Shown: positions 28,764 through 42,279, numbered from the stretch's first letter. The stretch is DNA of 64,000 bases from Mesorhizobium sp. Root554 (GCF_001427025.1 NZ_LMGA01000001.1:543010-607009); one strand, 5' to 3'. A program made the numbers and translations. Notes: generated from the letters alone by a model not told the origin.

Positions 28764-29705
28764 TCATGCCACTTCCTCCGGTTCCGGCACAAGGGCCAGG
28801 GCAGCCGCGAAGGATTCGGTGGTGAAGCCGGGAAAGACATGCGGGCTTTCCACCGCCAGCTTCGCGGCCGCCACGCCATGGCGCACCGCCTGCCGCAATT
28901 CGACGCCGCCAAGCAACGCCGTCACCGTCGCGCCCGCCAGCGCGTCGCCGGCCCCGGTGACGTCGGAGACACGATCCGGAGCGGGCGGTGCGATGGTGAA
29001 AGCGCCTTTAGCGTCGAAACCGATGGCCGGGTTGGGTCCCGAGGTCATGACAGCGCCCTGGAGTCCCAGCGTTCGCAAGGCAGCGACAAGCTCTCGGGGC
29101 GGCGCATCATTTCCCAGCCCGCTCAGCGCCTTCGCTTCATTGTGATTAAGGAAGGCGAGGGTGAGCGCGCCGAATATGCCGCGCAGGCGCTGCGCCTTGG
29201 CCGGCGAAATGCCGATGGCGAAAAACGGCTTCCCGCCGACAAGGGCCGCCAGCTTTTCCAGGCCTGTAGCGGGCAGGTTGGCGTCGCAGATTACCGCGTC
29301 GGCCATCGCCACGATCTCGCGCGCCTTCGAACGCCGCAACTGCTTGGTGAAGGCCAGATCATAGAGCGTCATGTCGGCGAAACCGACGATCAGGTCGCCA
29401 TGACGGTCGAGCAGCGCCAGATAGCTTGGGCTGGCGCGGTCGAGGAAGACGGCCGAATGATCCTCCATTCCTGCTTCGCTGATGGCCCGCGATACCGCTT
29501 CCGCAGCCGCGTCGCCGCCGCGCAGCGAAAGGAGTGAAACCGATGCGCCGCGCAACTGGGCGATCCTTAGTGCGTTGAAAGCGCCGCCGCCCACTTCCTC
29601 GCGCATCATGCCGGGGTTCGATGCCGCCGGGACATAGTCGCCGATGACGTGGCCGCGCCGGTCGATATGCGCGCCGCCGACGCCGAGGATGACAGGGCTG
29701 CTCAT
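28764..29705 (-). CDS. psuK: Pseudouridine kinase, PfkB family
   Basis: 313 residues with the ribokinase fold: the N-terminal V-G-G-A-H-I-D-R-R-G near 8-17, then E-V-G-G-G-A-F-N-A near 36-44. The PfkB ATP/anion-hole signature is D-V-T-G-A-G-D-A-L-A-G near 245-255, with the catalytic Asp. The kinase makes pseudouridine 5'-phosphate for PsuG, the next gene. PfkB kinases are hard to assign by sequence alone; the call rests on its partner. The promoter must lie in the 277 bases shared with recA. Confidence 0.88.
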   Translation of the reverse strand: MSSPVILGVGGAHIDRRGHVIGDYVPAASNPGMMREEVGGGAFNALRIAQLRGASVSLLSLRGGDAAAEAVSRAISEAGMEDHSAVFLDRASPSYLALLDRHGDLIVGFADMTLYDLAFTKQLRRSKAREIVAMADAVICDANLPATGLEKLAALVGGKPFFAIGISPAKAQRLRGIFGALTLAFLNHNEAKALSGLGNDAPPRELVAALRTLGLQGAVMTSGPNPAIGFDAKGAFTIAPPAPDRVSDVTGAGDALAGATVTALLGGVELRQAVRHGVAAAKLAVESPHVFPGFTTESFAAALALVPEPEEVA

Positions 29706-29897
29706 CGCCTCACCAACTCCGCGATTCTGTTGGCGCGAACAGCCCCAGGAGGCTTATGCTCACCCTCGATCCGAATCGGACCGTTCGTTCCCGTCCTCCA
29801 TCCCCGCCGAAACACGCGGACAGGCTCCAGACCAAAATCGGCGGACAAAAAAAGAACAAACTGGAATATTCCTTGTTTTTCATAGAGTTGAGTACTC

Positions 29898-29914
29898 TTG
29901 CCAAAATGGAACAA
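29898..29914. promoter_or_regulatory. Predicted LexA operator of recA
   Basis: TTG-N11-CAA, the form described for rhizobial recA, begins at 29898. It overlaps GAAC-N7-GTAC (29909-29923), close to the alphaproteobacterial GAAC-N7-GAAC SOS box. It lies 69 bases before recA. Confidence 0.55.
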
Positions 29915-29982
29915 AAGCGGTACATATTCACAGGGATCACCGGATTATCCGGCCTTCATTGACGACCAAGGGGTGATGTATC

Positions 29983-31077
29983 ATGGCTCAGAATAGCTTG
30001 CGGCTTGTAGAGGATAAATCCGTGGACAAAACAAAGGCTCTCGACGCCGCGCTTTCGCAGATTGAGCGCGCTTTCGGCAAGGGCTCCATCATGCGGCTGG
30101 GCGCCAATGAGCAGGTCGTCGAGATCGAAACGGTGCCGACCGGTTCGCTCGGTCTGGATATTGCGCTTGGCGTCGGCGGCCTGCCGCGCGGCCGCATCGT
30201 CGAGATCTACGGGCCGGAAAGCTCGGGCAAGACGACGCTGGCGCTGCACACGGTTGCCGAGGCGCAGAAGAAGGGCGGCATCTGCGCCTTCGTCGATGCC
30301 GAGCACGCGCTCGATCCCGTCTATGCCCGCAAGCTCGGCGTCGATCTGGAGAATCTCCTGATCTCGCAGCCGGACACCGGCGAGCAGGCGCTGGAGATCT
30401 GCGACACGCTGGTTCGGTCCGGCGCCATCGACGTGTTGGTGGTGGATTCGGTCGCGGCGCTGACGCCGCGCGCCGAAATCGAGGGCGAGATGGGCGATTC
30501 TCTGCCGGGCCTGCAGGCCCGCCTGATGAGCCAGGCGCTGCGCAAGCTGACCGCCTCGATCTCGCGCTCCAACACCATGGTCATCTTCATCAACCAGATC
30601 CGCATGAAGATCGGCGTTATGTTTGGTTCGCCCGAAACCACCACCGGTGGCAACGCGCTGAAGTTCTATGCGTCGGTTCGGCTGGACATCCGCCGCATCG
30701 GCTCGGTCAAGGACCGCGACGAGGTCGTCGGCAACCAGACGCGCGTCAAGGTGGTCAAGAACAAGCTGGCGCCGCCCTTCAAGGTCGTCGAGTTCGACAT
30801 CATGTATGGCGAGGGCGTGTCGAAGACTGGCGAACTGGTCGATCTCGGCGTCAAGGCCGGCGTCATCGAGAAGTCAGGCGCCTGGTTCTCCTACAATTCG
30901 CAGCGATTGGGCCAGGGGCGCGAGAACGCCAAGCTGTTCCTGCGCGACAATCCTGACACCGCGCGCGAAGTCGAGCAGTTGCTGCGACAGAATGCCGGTC
31001 TGATCGCCGAAAAATTTCTTGAGAACGGCGGCAGTGAGAACGGCGACGACGCCGAAGACGAAGCCGGCGCGATGTGA
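29983..31077 (+). CDS. recA: Recombinase RecA
   Basis: 364 residues, usual for rhizobial RecA. It forms filaments on single-stranded DNA, catalyses strand exchange and triggers LexA self-cleavage. Walker A is G-P-E-S-S-G-K-T-T near 78-86. The L1-L2 region holds M-S-Q-A-L-R-K-L-T near 182-190 and [20 protein letters not shown] near 205-223. The acidic tail [12 protein letters not shown] is typical. The start [13 protein letters not shown] follows a GGGGTG ribosome site. The SOS operator is upstream and a terminator downstream. Confidence 0.98.
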   Translation: MAQNSLRLVEDKSVDKTKALDAALSQIERAFGKGSIMRLGANEQVVEIETVPTGSLGLDIALGVGGLPRGRIVEIYGPESSGKTTLALHTVAEAQKKGGICAFVDAEHALDPVYARKLGVDLENLLISQPDTGEQALEICDTLVRSGAIDVLVVDSVAALTPRAEIEGEMGDSLPGLQARLMSQALRKLTASISRSNTMVIFINQIRMKIGVMFGSPETTTGGNALKFYASVRLDIRRIGSVKDRDEVVGNQTRVKVVKNKLAPPFKVVEFDIMYGEGVSKTGELVDLGVKAGVIEKSGAWFSYNSQRLGQGRENAKLFLRDNPDTAREVEQLLRQNAGLIAEKFLENGGSENGDDAEDEAGAM

Positions 31078-31128
31078 TCGTCATTCCCGGCCGTTCGCCG
31101 GGGCGAGTACGCGTTCATGCGTTTTCAA

Positions 31129-31160
31129 GCCGCCGGCCTCGCGCCGGCGGTTTTGTTTTG
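31129..31160 (+). terminator. Rho-independent terminator of recA
   Basis: Stem CCGCCGGC / GCCGGCGG with a 5-base loop, followed by TTTTGTTTT, 52 bases after the recA stop. Confidence 0.85.
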
Positions 31161-31293
31161 ACCGCTTTAAGGGCATGCGGCCACCATGATCGGCGATGCC
31201 GTTTCCGTGTTTCTGGACAGTCCACCGGACGCCCGCTAAAAGGCCATGTTCATTTCCGCCGGCTGCCGGCGGTTTCCGCGAAAAGGCATGATT

Positions 31294-33960
<2,667 letters not shown>

Positions 33961-33980
33961 TCTTTATAAAGCCAGGTGAG

Positions 33981-34008
33981 AAAGGGGCGGCTCGGGCCGC
34001 CCCTTTTG
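33981..34008. terminator. Bidirectional terminator between alaS and aqpZ
   Basis: AAAGGGGCGGC-TCGG-GCCGCCCCTTTTG forms a strong stem with A-rich left and T-rich right sides. It serves both convergent genes. Confidence 0.85.
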
Positions 34009-34021
34009 TTTGGAACTGGAA

Positions 34022-34738
34022 CTATTCCGCCGGTACTGTGCCGGCAGTCTGGATCCTGTCCTCGAACAGCGCTTTCCATATCACCGCGCCGACGATGGCG
34101 CCGACGATCGGCGCCAGCCAGAACAGCCAGAGCTGGCCGATTGCCCCGGTTTCCGCGAACAGCGCTGCGCCGGTGGAGCGTGCCGGGTTCACCGAAGTGT
34201 TGGTGACGGGGATCGACACGAGGTGGATCAGCGTCAGCGTCAGCCCTATGGCCAGCGGTGCGAAGCCGGGAGCAGCGCGCGGACTGGTGGTCGCCAGGAT
34301 GATGAAGATGAAGAAGCCTGTCAGCACGACTTCGATCAGAAGGCCGGCGAGCAGCGAGTACTTCCCGGGCGAAAGCTCGCCATAGCCGTTGCTGGCGAAG
34401 CCGCCGGCGACGAAATCCGGCTTGCCGGATGCGATCAGATACAACACCGCGGCCGCGACGACGCCGCCGATGATCTGGGCGATGACGTAGCCGGCCAGGT
34501 CACTGGCTGGCATGCGCCCACCGACAACCATGCCTACCGAGACAGCAGGGTTGAAATGGCCGCCGGAAATTCCGCCGACCGCATAGGCCATGGTGACCAC
34601 GGTCAGGCCAAAGGCCAGGGAAACGCCGAGCAGGCCGATGCCTACATCGGGGAAGGCAGCTGCGAGCACCGCGCTGCCGCAGCCGCAAAACACCAGCCAG
34701 AATGTTCCGAAGAATTCTGCTGCAAGCTTTCTATACAT
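34022..34738 (-). CDS. aqpZ: Aquaporin Z, water channel
   Basis: 238 residues with six membrane helices. The two pore motifs are G-G-H-F-N-P-A-V near 60-67 and T-S-V-N-P-A-R-S near 183-190. The Arg after the second NPA is the selectivity-filter Arg. It has the short AqpZ length without the extra GlpF loops, so it should be water-selective. The ATG at 34738 follows a perfect GGAGGG. It is convergent with alaS and divergent from the ABC importer cluster. Confidence 0.96.
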   Translation of the reverse strand: MYRKLAAEFFGTFWLVFCGCGSAVLAAAFPDVGIGLLGVSLAFGLTVVTMAYAVGGISGGHFNPAVSVGMVVGGRMPASDLAGYVIAQIIGGVVAAAVLYLIASGKPDFVAGGFASNGYGELSPGKYSLLAGLLIEVVLTGFFIFIILATTSPRAAPGFAPLAIGLTLTLIHLVSIPVTNTSVNPARSTGAALFAETGAIGQLWLFWLAPIVGAIVGAVIWKALFEDRIQTAGTVPAE

Positions 34739-35071
34739 GGGTCCCTCCGTACCGAAAAGTTACGCACGCAACTTACGCCGAGTCGGTGCGTTCAGAAAGC
34801 AGCTCAAACCGCCGGAAATCGGCTGATCGCAACGGTCAAATGCGCGCGATTGGAACCCTTGCAGCTCGAGTTCCCTTCACACGTCGTCGCTGTCTTCCGC
34901 AGCCGCGAACGGCGCTATCGCGACGCATCTGCGACCATATCCGTGCTTGTCGACGATTAGCTTGGGACGGGGAATGAAATAGCCGCTTGACGCTCCGTCA
35001 TCTTGGTGCAAGTCTAATCCGTAACTAGAATATAAGTTACATAATTATGGATTAAACGGGAGGGAACCGGA
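34739..35071. promoter_or_regulatory. Divergent promoter region with a dyad before the ABC importer operon
   Basis: 333 bases with no convincing gene lie between aqpZ and the binding-protein gene. A perfect 6-base inverted repeat, GTAACT-N8-AGTTAC, spans 35021-35040, in a locally AT-rich stretch 31 bases before the importer start. It is a good candidate operator for the IclR regulator at the far end of the operon, but the pairing is an inference. The rest shows nothing I can name. Confidence 0.45.
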
Positions 35072-36601
35072 ATGAGGCGTTTACTTCAAATGGCCGCTGT
35101 GGTTGCGGCGCTGCTGCCGGCTTTTGCATCCGCTGAACCCCAGAAGGGCGGCGTGATCGACGTGGCCACGGTGGGCGAACCGCCGACACTCGATCCGATG
35201 GCCTCTACCGCCGATCTGGTCGGCATCGTCACCCAGCACATATTCGAGACGCTCTATACGTTCGGCAAGGACTGGGCGATCACGCCGCTTCTCGCCGCCG
35301 ACCTGCCGCAGATTTCGGACGACGGGTTGACCTACACGATCCCCCTCCGGACCGGCATCAAGTTCCACGATGGTTCCGATATGGATTCCGCCGACGTCGT
35401 CGCTTCGCTGCAGCGCTGGATGAAGGTGGCGACCCGCGGCAAGCAGGCCGCCGAGGTGGTCGCCAGCATCGAGGCGCCGGACGCCAACTCCGTCAAGATC
35501 ACACTGAAGACGCCCTATGCGCCGCTGCAATCGCTGCTGGCATTCAACAACGCGGCCGCGATCATCATCCCTTCGGAGAACGCCGGCGAGGACCCGATGA
35601 CCAAGTTCATCGGGACCGGCCCGTATATGCTGAAGGATCGCAAGCCGGACCAGTTCATCCAGCTCGTCCGCTTCGACGGCTACAAGCCGCTTGAAGGCGA
35701 ATCGAACTTCTATGGCGGCGCACGGAAGCAGTATCTCGACGAGATCCGCTTCGTGCCTGTGCCGGATCCCAACACCCGCGTCGAAGGCGCGGTCGCCGGC
35801 CAGTTCGCCTATGCCGATGCGCTGCCGGTCGAATCCTACGACAAGATTTCCGGCGGCAAGACAAAGCCGGTTATCCTGAAGCCGTTCGGCTGGCCGGTGT
35901 TCGTCATGAATACCAAGGAAGGCCTGAATTCGGATATCCGCATCCGCAAGGCCATCCAGGCGGCTCTGGCGCCAAGCGACATGCTGACCGCCGCGTTCGG
36001 CTCGCAGGACTTCTTCGCGGTGGACGCTTCCATGTATCCGGAGGGCTTCGCCTGGCATAATGCCGCCGGCACCGACGCCTACAAGCCGGATGGCGACACC
36101 GAGGCAGCGGCGGCGCTGTTGAAGGAGGCTGGCTATGACGGCTCGAAGCCGCTGCGCATCCTCACCAGCCGCCAGTACGAGTTCCACTACAAGATGGCGC
36201 AGGTGGCCCAGGCCTATCTCGAGCAGGCCGGCTTCAAGGTCCAGCTCGACGTGGTCGAATGGGCGACGCTGACGAAGAATCGCACCGATCCGAAACTGTG
36301 GGACATCTACATCACCCACAGCCCCTTCCTGCCCGAGCCCTCGCTCAACGGCTTCATGTCGGACACGACGCCGGGCTGGTGGGCGACCGATGCCAAGCAC
36401 AAGGCGGTCGAGGCCTTCAACAAGGAGTCCGATCCCGCCAAGCGTGCCAAGCTCTATGAAGCGGTGCAGCAGGCGATCTATGACGAGGCCCCGATCTTCA
36501 AGATCGGCGACTTCAATGCGCTCGCCGCTCAGTCGCCGGAGCTGAAGGGCGTGACACCCGCGCCGTGGCCATACTTCTGGAACGCCTATCTGGAGAAGTA
36601 A
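35072..36601 (+). CDS. ABC importer substrate-binding protein (SBP_bac_5, peptide/opine type)
   Basis: 509 residues. A signal peptide (MRRLLQMAAVVAALLPAFASA, cut near 21) exports it to the periplasm. The mature part has the family-5 solute-binding pattern: V-G-E-P-P-T-L-D-P near 34-42, then the L-A-A-D-L-P-Q-I-S-D-D-G-L-T-Y-T block near 72-87 and K-F-H-D-G-S-D-M-D-S-A-D-V near 95-107. It captures the substrate for the two permeases and ATPases that follow. The family covers peptides, nickel, opines and glycosides, so the ligand cannot be read from sequence. A strong GGGAGGG site precedes the ATG. Confidence 0.92.
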   Translation: MRRLLQMAAVVAALLPAFASAEPQKGGVIDVATVGEPPTLDPMASTADLVGIVTQHIFETLYTFGKDWAITPLLAADLPQISDDGLTYTIPLRTGIKFHDGSDMDSADVVASLQRWMKVATRGKQAAEVVASIEAPDANSVKITLKTPYAPLQSLLAFNNAAAIIIPSENAGEDPMTKFIGTGPYMLKDRKPDQFIQLVRFDGYKPLEGESNFYGGARKQYLDEIRFVPVPDPNTRVEGAVAGQFAYADALPVESYDKISGGKTKPVILKPFGWPVFVMNTKEGLNSDIRIRKAIQAALAPSDMLTAAFGSQDFFAVDASMYPEGFAWHNAAGTDAYKPDGDTEAAAALLKEAGYDGSKPLRILTSRQYEFHYKMAQVAQAYLEQAGFKVQLDVVEWATLTKNRTDPKLWDIYITHSPFLPEPSLNGFMSDTTPGWWATDAKHKAVEAFNKESDPAKRAKLYEAVQQAIYDEAPIFKIGDFNALAAQSPELKGVTPAPWPYFWNAYLEK

Positions 36602-36616
36602 GCCTTTCGCTCGTTT

Positions 36617-36646
36617 CGCCCTTTCCGTCCTCGGATGGGAAGGGCG
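36617..36646 (+). repeat. Intercistronic hairpin after the binding-protein gene
   Basis: CGCCCTTTCC pairs with GGGAAGGGCG over 10 bp (one G-T pair) with a 10-base loop. There is no T tail, so it is more likely an mRNA stabiliser that keeps binding-protein mRNA in excess over permease mRNA. Confidence 0.5.
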
Positions 36647-36713
36647 GCGGACGCGCCGTCCAGGTCGACAAAGGCATCCGCCTGTCGACGATGCAAGGGG
36701 ACCGTGAGGACCG

Positions 36714-37655
36714 ATGCTGCGCTCGATCCTGAACAGACTGCTCGGCATGATCGTGGTGATGGCGCTGGTCGTCACCATCGTCTTCGTCATCGTGCGCGTT
36801 ACGCCGGGCGATCCGGCGGCGGTCATGCTCGGCCCCGACGCCACGGCCGCCGACATCGCCTCGCTGCGGACGCGGCTCGGCCTCGACGCGCCGATGCCGG
36901 TGCAATTCGGCCGCTACATACTCGGCGTCGTGCAGGGCGATTTCGGCCAGTCCATCTTTCTGAATCAGCCGGTCACCACCGCGCTTGCCCAGCGCGCCGA
37001 ACCGACCTTCTTCCTGACCGTCTTCTCGCTGCTCATCGCAACCGTCATTGCGCTGCCGGTCGGCATTCTCTCCGCCTATTGGCGCGGCTCGCTGTTCGAT
37101 CAGGCAGCCACCACGCTCGCCATGTTCGCGGCAAGCGTCCCGAGCTTCTGGCTCGGGCTGCTTTTCATCCGGTTCTTCGCCGTCAGACTGGGCTGGTTCG
37201 ACACCTCGGGATATGGCGGTCCCGGTGCATCGTTCGCCGAACGGCTGAACCATCTTGTGCTTCCGGCGCTGGCTCTGGGGCTGGTTTCGTCGGCGCTGAT
37301 TACGCGCTTTACCCGCGCCTCGATGCTCGATGTGCTCAACGATGACTATGTGCGCACCGCGCGCTCCAAAGGCATGAGCGAGCGGCGGGTCGTCATGAAG
37401 CACGCGTTCAAGAATGCGCTGATTCCCATCCTCACCGTCATCGGCCTGACCGCAGCTTTGCTGATTTCCGGCGCTGTGGTCACGGAAACCGTGTTCGGCC
37501 TGCCCGGGGTCGGCAGTCTCGTCGTCTCGGCGGTGCTGCGGCGCGATTATCCGGTCATCCAGGGTGCGCTGCTCGTCATCGCCGGGCTCTACGTGCTGGT
37601 GAATTTCGCCATCGACATGCTTTATCTCGCCGTCGATCCGAGGGTCCGCTACTGA
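36714..37655 (+). CDS. ABC importer permease, DppB type
   Basis: 313 residues with six membrane helices. The N-terminus (L-N-R-L-L-G-M-I-V-V-M) and the DppB signature G-L-D-A-P-M-P-V-Q-F near 55-64 are present. The EAA loop that contacts the ATPase lies in D-Y-V-R-T-A-R-S-K-G-M-S-E near 211-223. E-T-V-F-G-L-P-G-V-G follows near 258-267. It forms the inner-membrane channel with the next gene product. The stop and next start overlap as TGATG. Confidence 0.93.
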   Translation: MLRSILNRLLGMIVVMALVVTIVFVIVRVTPGDPAAVMLGPDATAADIASLRTRLGLDAPMPVQFGRYILGVVQGDFGQSIFLNQPVTTALAQRAEPTFFLTVFSLLIATVIALPVGILSAYWRGSLFDQAATTLAMFAASVPSFWLGLLFIRFFAVRLGWFDTSGYGGPGASFAERLNHLVLPALALGLVSSALITRFTRASMLDVLNDDYVRTARSKGMSERRVVMKHAFKNALIPILTVIGLTAALLISGAVVTETVFGLPGVGSLVVSAVLRRDYPVIQGALLVIAGLYVLVNFAIDMLYLAVDPRVRY

Positions 37656-38518
37656 TGGCTGCGATCTCCGTCCCCGTCCACCAGGAACCGAACATCCTCT
37701 CCCGGCTGCTCGGGCGTCCAACCTCGGCCATAGGCCTGGCGATCCTCGTTCTGATCGCGCTGGCGGCCATCCTCGCACCGGTGATCGCGCCTTATGCGCC
37801 GGCCAAGCTTTCCATTGCCAGCCGACTCGATCCGCCGAGCATGGCGCATCTGTTCGGCACCGACGATCTTGGCCGCGACGTCTTCACCCGTATGCTCTAC
37901 GCGGCGCGGACTTCGCTGGCCGTAGGTCTCGCCGTTGTCGTGTTCGCCTCGATCATCGGCATCGTACTTGGGCTGATGGCAGGCTTCTTCCGCAAGCTCG
38001 ACGCGCCGGTTTCACGGCTGATCGACGCCATGATGGCGTTTCCCGACATTCTGCTTGCTATCGCGCTTGTCGCGGCATTGGGCGCCACGGCGGTAAACGT
38101 CATCATCGCGCTCGGCATCGTCTATGCGCCCCGGCTGGCGCGCGTGGTCAGGGCATCGACGCTGGTCATAAGGGAGTTGCCGTATGTCGAGGCCGCGCGG
38201 GCTTTGGGAATTCCGACGCCGATCATTCTCGTGCGTCATGTCCTGCGCAACGTCACATCGCCCATCCTTGTGCAAGGCACCTTCATCTTCGCCAATGCGA
38301 TCCTGGCGGAGGCGGGGCTGTCTTTCCTCGGCGTCGGCATCTCACCTTCCATTCCGACCTGGGGCACGATGATCGCAGTCGGACGCCAGTACATGGACCA
38401 GGCCGGCTGGATGATGATGTTTCCGGGCGCCGCCATCGTCATCACCGTGCTCGCGCTGCAACTCGTCGGCGATGGGCTGCGCGACCTTCTCGACCCCAGA
38501 CTTGCGAAAGACATCTGA
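37655..38518 (+). CDS. ABC importer permease, DppC type
   Basis: 287 residues with about six helices. The DppC features are H-L-F-G-T-D-D-L-G-R-D-V-F-T-R near 66-80, the EAA loop E-A-A-R-A-L-G-I-P near 181-189, and L-S-F-L-G-V-G near 225-231. It is the partner of the DppB-type permease. Start and stop overlap both neighbours by a few bases, so the permeases and the amidohydrolase are translated as a coupled chain. Confidence 0.93.
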   Translation: MAAISVPVHQEPNILSRLLGRPTSAIGLAILVLIALAAILAPVIAPYAPAKLSIASRLDPPSMAHLFGTDDLGRDVFTRMLYAARTSLAVGLAVVVFASIIGIVLGLMAGFFRKLDAPVSRLIDAMMAFPDILLAIALVAALGATAVNVIIALGIVYAPRLARVVRASTLVIRELPYVEAARALGIPTPIILVRHVLRNVTSPILVQGTFIFANAILAEAGLSFLGVGISPSIPTWGTMIAVGRQYMDQAGWMMMFPGAAIVITVLALQLVGDGLRDLLDPRLAKDI

Positions 38519-39741
38519 TGTTTGCAAACCGCTTCCCGCTCTCGAAACGCCCACTGCTGATCCGCGGCGCCAGGCCTGTCGGCTTCGGCGCCGGCAATGG
38601 CGATGCGCTGGACGTGATGGTGGAGAAACACGGCCGCATCGCCGAGATCGGCTCGATGATCGCTGCTGGCGAAGACACGCAGATCGTCGAGGCGAATGGC
38701 GCCTTCCTGTCGCCCGGCTGGACCGACCTGCATGTGCATGTCTGGTACGGCGGCACCGATATTTCCCTGCGGCCGCAGCAATGCGGCGCGGCGCGCGGGG
38801 TCACCACCATGGTCGATGCCGGTTCGGCGGGCGAAGCCAATTTTCACGGCTTCCGCGAGTTCATCATCGAACCCGCGCAGGAAAACATCTATGCTTTCCT
38901 GAACATCGGCTCGATCGGGCTCGTCGCCTGCAATCGCGTCAGCGAACTGATCGACATGCGTTCGATCGACATCGACCGCACCATCGCCACAGTCGAGGCC
39001 AACCGCGACGTCATCGTCGGGCTGAAGGTGCGCGCCAGCCATGTCATCACCGGCGGCTGGGACCTGACCCCGGTGCGGCTGGCGAAAAAGTTCAGCCGTA
39101 TCCTCAAGCTGCCGATCATGGTGCATGTCGGCGAGCCGCCGCCGCTCTATGACGACATCCTGCCGCTGCTTTCCGAAGGCGACATCGTCACCCATTGTTT
39201 CAACGGCAAGGCCGGCGGGTCGATCCTGGAGGACGAAGACCTTTACAGGCTGGCCGAGGACGCTGCGGCGCGTGGCATCGTGCTCGATGTCGGCCATGGC
39301 GGCGCGTCGTTCTCGTTCGACGTGGCGAAGGCCGCGCTGGAACGCGGCCTGCCGCCGAAGACCATCTCGACGGACCTGCACAACCGCTCGCTGGATGGTT
39401 CGGTCTGGGACATGGCCACGACGATGTCGAAACTATTGTCTCTCGGCATGAAGTTCGAGGATGTGGTGGCAGCATCCACGACCGCGCCGCGTCGCGCCAT
39501 CGGACTGGCTGCCACAGGCCTGCTGGAGAAGGGCAAGCCGGCGGAGTTCACACTGTTCGATCTGGTCGATGCCGACATAACCGTGCGGGATTCGCAAGGC
39601 GCGACCAGCACGCTGCATCGCATCTTCGAGCCGCGCCATGCGATCCTCGGCGCTGAAGCGGTGAAGGCACACCGCCACGTTCCAGCCGAAGGGGCTGCAA
39701 GTGAAGGCCATGTCTGCCCGCATTGCGGATGGAAAACATGA
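38518..39741 (+). CDS. Amidohydrolase/deacetylase-family metallohydrolase
   Basis: 407 residues, cytoplasmic, amidohydrolase superfamily. Metal-binding residues are visible: H-V-H-V-W-Y-G-G-T-D near 76-85, H-V-G-E-P-P near 202, T-H-C-F-N-G-K near 223-229, D-V-G-H-G-G near 259-264 and the final S-T-D-L-H near 284-288. It is closest to the dihydroorotase-like deacetylases known as the EF_0837 group, which often sit beside a SelA-like PLP enzyme, as here. It should cut an acyl or carbamoyl amide from the imported compound. The C-terminus is odd: it ends in C-P-H-C-G-W-K-T, a single CxxC knuckle. Confidence 0.85.
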   Translation: MFANRFPLSKRPLLIRGARPVGFGAGNGDALDVMVEKHGRIAEIGSMIAAGEDTQIVEANGAFLSPGWTDLHVHVWYGGTDISLRPQQCGAARGVTTMVDAGSAGEANFHGFREFIIEPAQENIYAFLNIGSIGLVACNRVSELIDMRSIDIDRTIATVEANRDVIVGLKVRASHVITGGWDLTPVRLAKKFSRILKLPIMVHVGEPPPLYDDILPLLSEGDIVTHCFNGKAGGSILEDEDLYRLAEDAAARGIVLDVGHGGASFSFDVAKAALERGLPPKTISTDLHNRSLDGSVWDMATTMSKLLSLGMKFEDVVAASTTAPRRAIGLAATGLLEKGKPAEFTLFDLVDADITVRDSQGATSTLHRIFEPRHAILGAEAVKAHRHVPAEGAASEGHVCPHCGWKT

Positions 39742-40753
39742 CCGATACGCTGGCGTCCGACACAATCCTCTCTGTCCGAGACCTGCGGACCTGGTTCGCC
39801 GGACGCCGGGTTACGGCCAAGGCCGTCGATGGCGTCACCTTTGACCTGAAGCGCGGCAGGACACTGGCGGTCGTCGGTGAATCCGGTTCCGGCAAATCGG
39901 TTACCAGCCTCTCCATCATGGGGCTGCTGTCACGCCCCGGTAAAATAGCGGGCGGATCGATCCTGTTTCGCGACCGCGCCGGTACGGTGCATGATCTGGC
40001 GAAGTTCGCGCCGAGGGATTTCCGCAAGATCCGCGGCCGCGAAATGGCGATGATCTTCCAGGAGCCGATGACGTCGCTCAATCCGCTCTACACCGTGGGC
40101 GACCAGATCGGCGAGATGATCGCCCTGCATGAACCGCTCGGGCGAGACGCTATTCGCAAACGCGCGCTCGCCATGCTGAAGCATGTCGAAATTCCCGACG
40201 CGGCGTCGCGCCTCGACGATTACCCGCACCAGATGTCGGGCGGCATGCGACAGCGCGTCATGATCGCCATGGCGCTGGCCTGCAACCCGTCGCTGCTGAT
40301 CGCGGACGAGCCGACGACCGCGCTCGACGTTACGATCCAGGCGCAGATTCTCGATCTTTTGCGCAGGCTGCAGGCCGAGTTCGGCATGTCGATCCTGTTC
40401 ATCACCCACAATCTCGGCGTGGTCGCCGAGATCGCGCATGACGTCGTCGTCATGTATGCGGGCCGCGTCGCCGAGCAGGCGCCGGTGAACGATTTGTTCG
40501 CGCATCAGCGTCATCCCTATACGCGTGGCCTTTTGGCCTGCACGCCCAACGCCGAGCGCGATATCGGCGGCGACGGCGAGCGGCATTCGCTCTATTCCAT
40601 TCCCGGCAGCGTGCCGCCCATCACCGCGCTACCGCCTGGCTGCGCCTTCGAACCGCGCTGCGACTTCGCCATCCCGCCCTGCCGCGCCGCGCCGCCGCCG
40701 CTCATGCCGGCCGGCGTCGCCGGTTTCTCGCGCTGCATCCGGAGCGCCGAGCT

Positions 40754-40757
<4 letters not shown>
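39738..40757 (+). CDS. ABC importer ATPase, DppD type
   Basis: 339 residues. Walker A is G-E-S-G-S-G-K-S-V near 47-55, the signature M-S-G-G-M-R-Q-R-V near 165-173 and Walker [10 protein letters not shown] near 184-192. The oligopeptide-transport C-terminal domain ends with [14 protein letters not shown] near 303-316, the Fe-S/Cys-rich end usual in this group. The ATG at 39738 overlaps the amidohydrolase stop (ATGA). It works as a heterodimer with the next ATPase. Confidence 0.93.
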
Positions 40758-41767
<1,010 letters not shown>

Positions 41768-41779
41768 CTGGAGTTTTGC

Positions 41780-42271
41780 ATGACCCTTTCCGAGCCCAAC
41801 CGGCGTCCGGAAACCACACCTTACGACCGATTGGCGGCGCTTGGCATCACCTTGCCGGCTGCGCCGCCGCCGGTTGCCAATTTCGTCACCCATGTGCAGG
41901 AGGGCAAGCTGCTCTTCCTCTCGGGGCAGGGGCCGACGGAGAGCGACGGAACCGCACACCAGGGCAAGGTCGGCGATGACATAAGCATCGAGCAGGCCTA
42001 TGCCCACGCCCGCTTGACCGGTATCAACCTGATCGCCGTCATGCATGATGCGCTCGGCGATCTCGGTCGAGTGCGGCGCATCGTGAAACTGCTCGGCATG
42101 GTCAACGCGACAGCCGATTTCGGCGATCATCCTACCGTCATCAACGGCTGCTCGGACCTGTTCATCGAGGTATTCGGCGGCGCCGGAATCCATGCCCGCT
42201 CGGCGGTGGGCCACGGCTCGCTGCCGAACCGCATCACCGTCGAGATCGAAGCGATCGTCGCCATAGACTGA
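41780..42271 (+). CDS. RidA-family (YjgF/YER057c) enamine/imine deaminase
   Basis: 163 residues, longer than the usual 125-130 because of an N-terminal extension (about 1-30). This is the form seen in the longer YjgF subgroup. G-Q-G-P near 53-56 follows the early strand, [11 protein letters not shown] near 109-119 is conserved, and H-A-R-S-A-V-G near 138-144 carries the substrate-binding Arg. RidA proteins hydrolyse reactive 2-aminoacrylate-type enamines made by PLP ammonia-lyases. That fits the SelA-like PLP enzyme encoded next. Confidence 0.9.
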   Translation: MTLSEPNRRPETTPYDRLAALGITLPAAPPPVANFVTHVQEGKLLFLSGQGPTESDGTAHQGKVGDDISIEQAYAHARLTGINLIAVMHDALGDLGRVRRIVKLLGMVNATADFGDHPTVINGCSDLFIEVFGGAGIHARSAVGHGSLPNRITVEIEAIVAID

Positions 42272-42279
42272 GGACCGAC

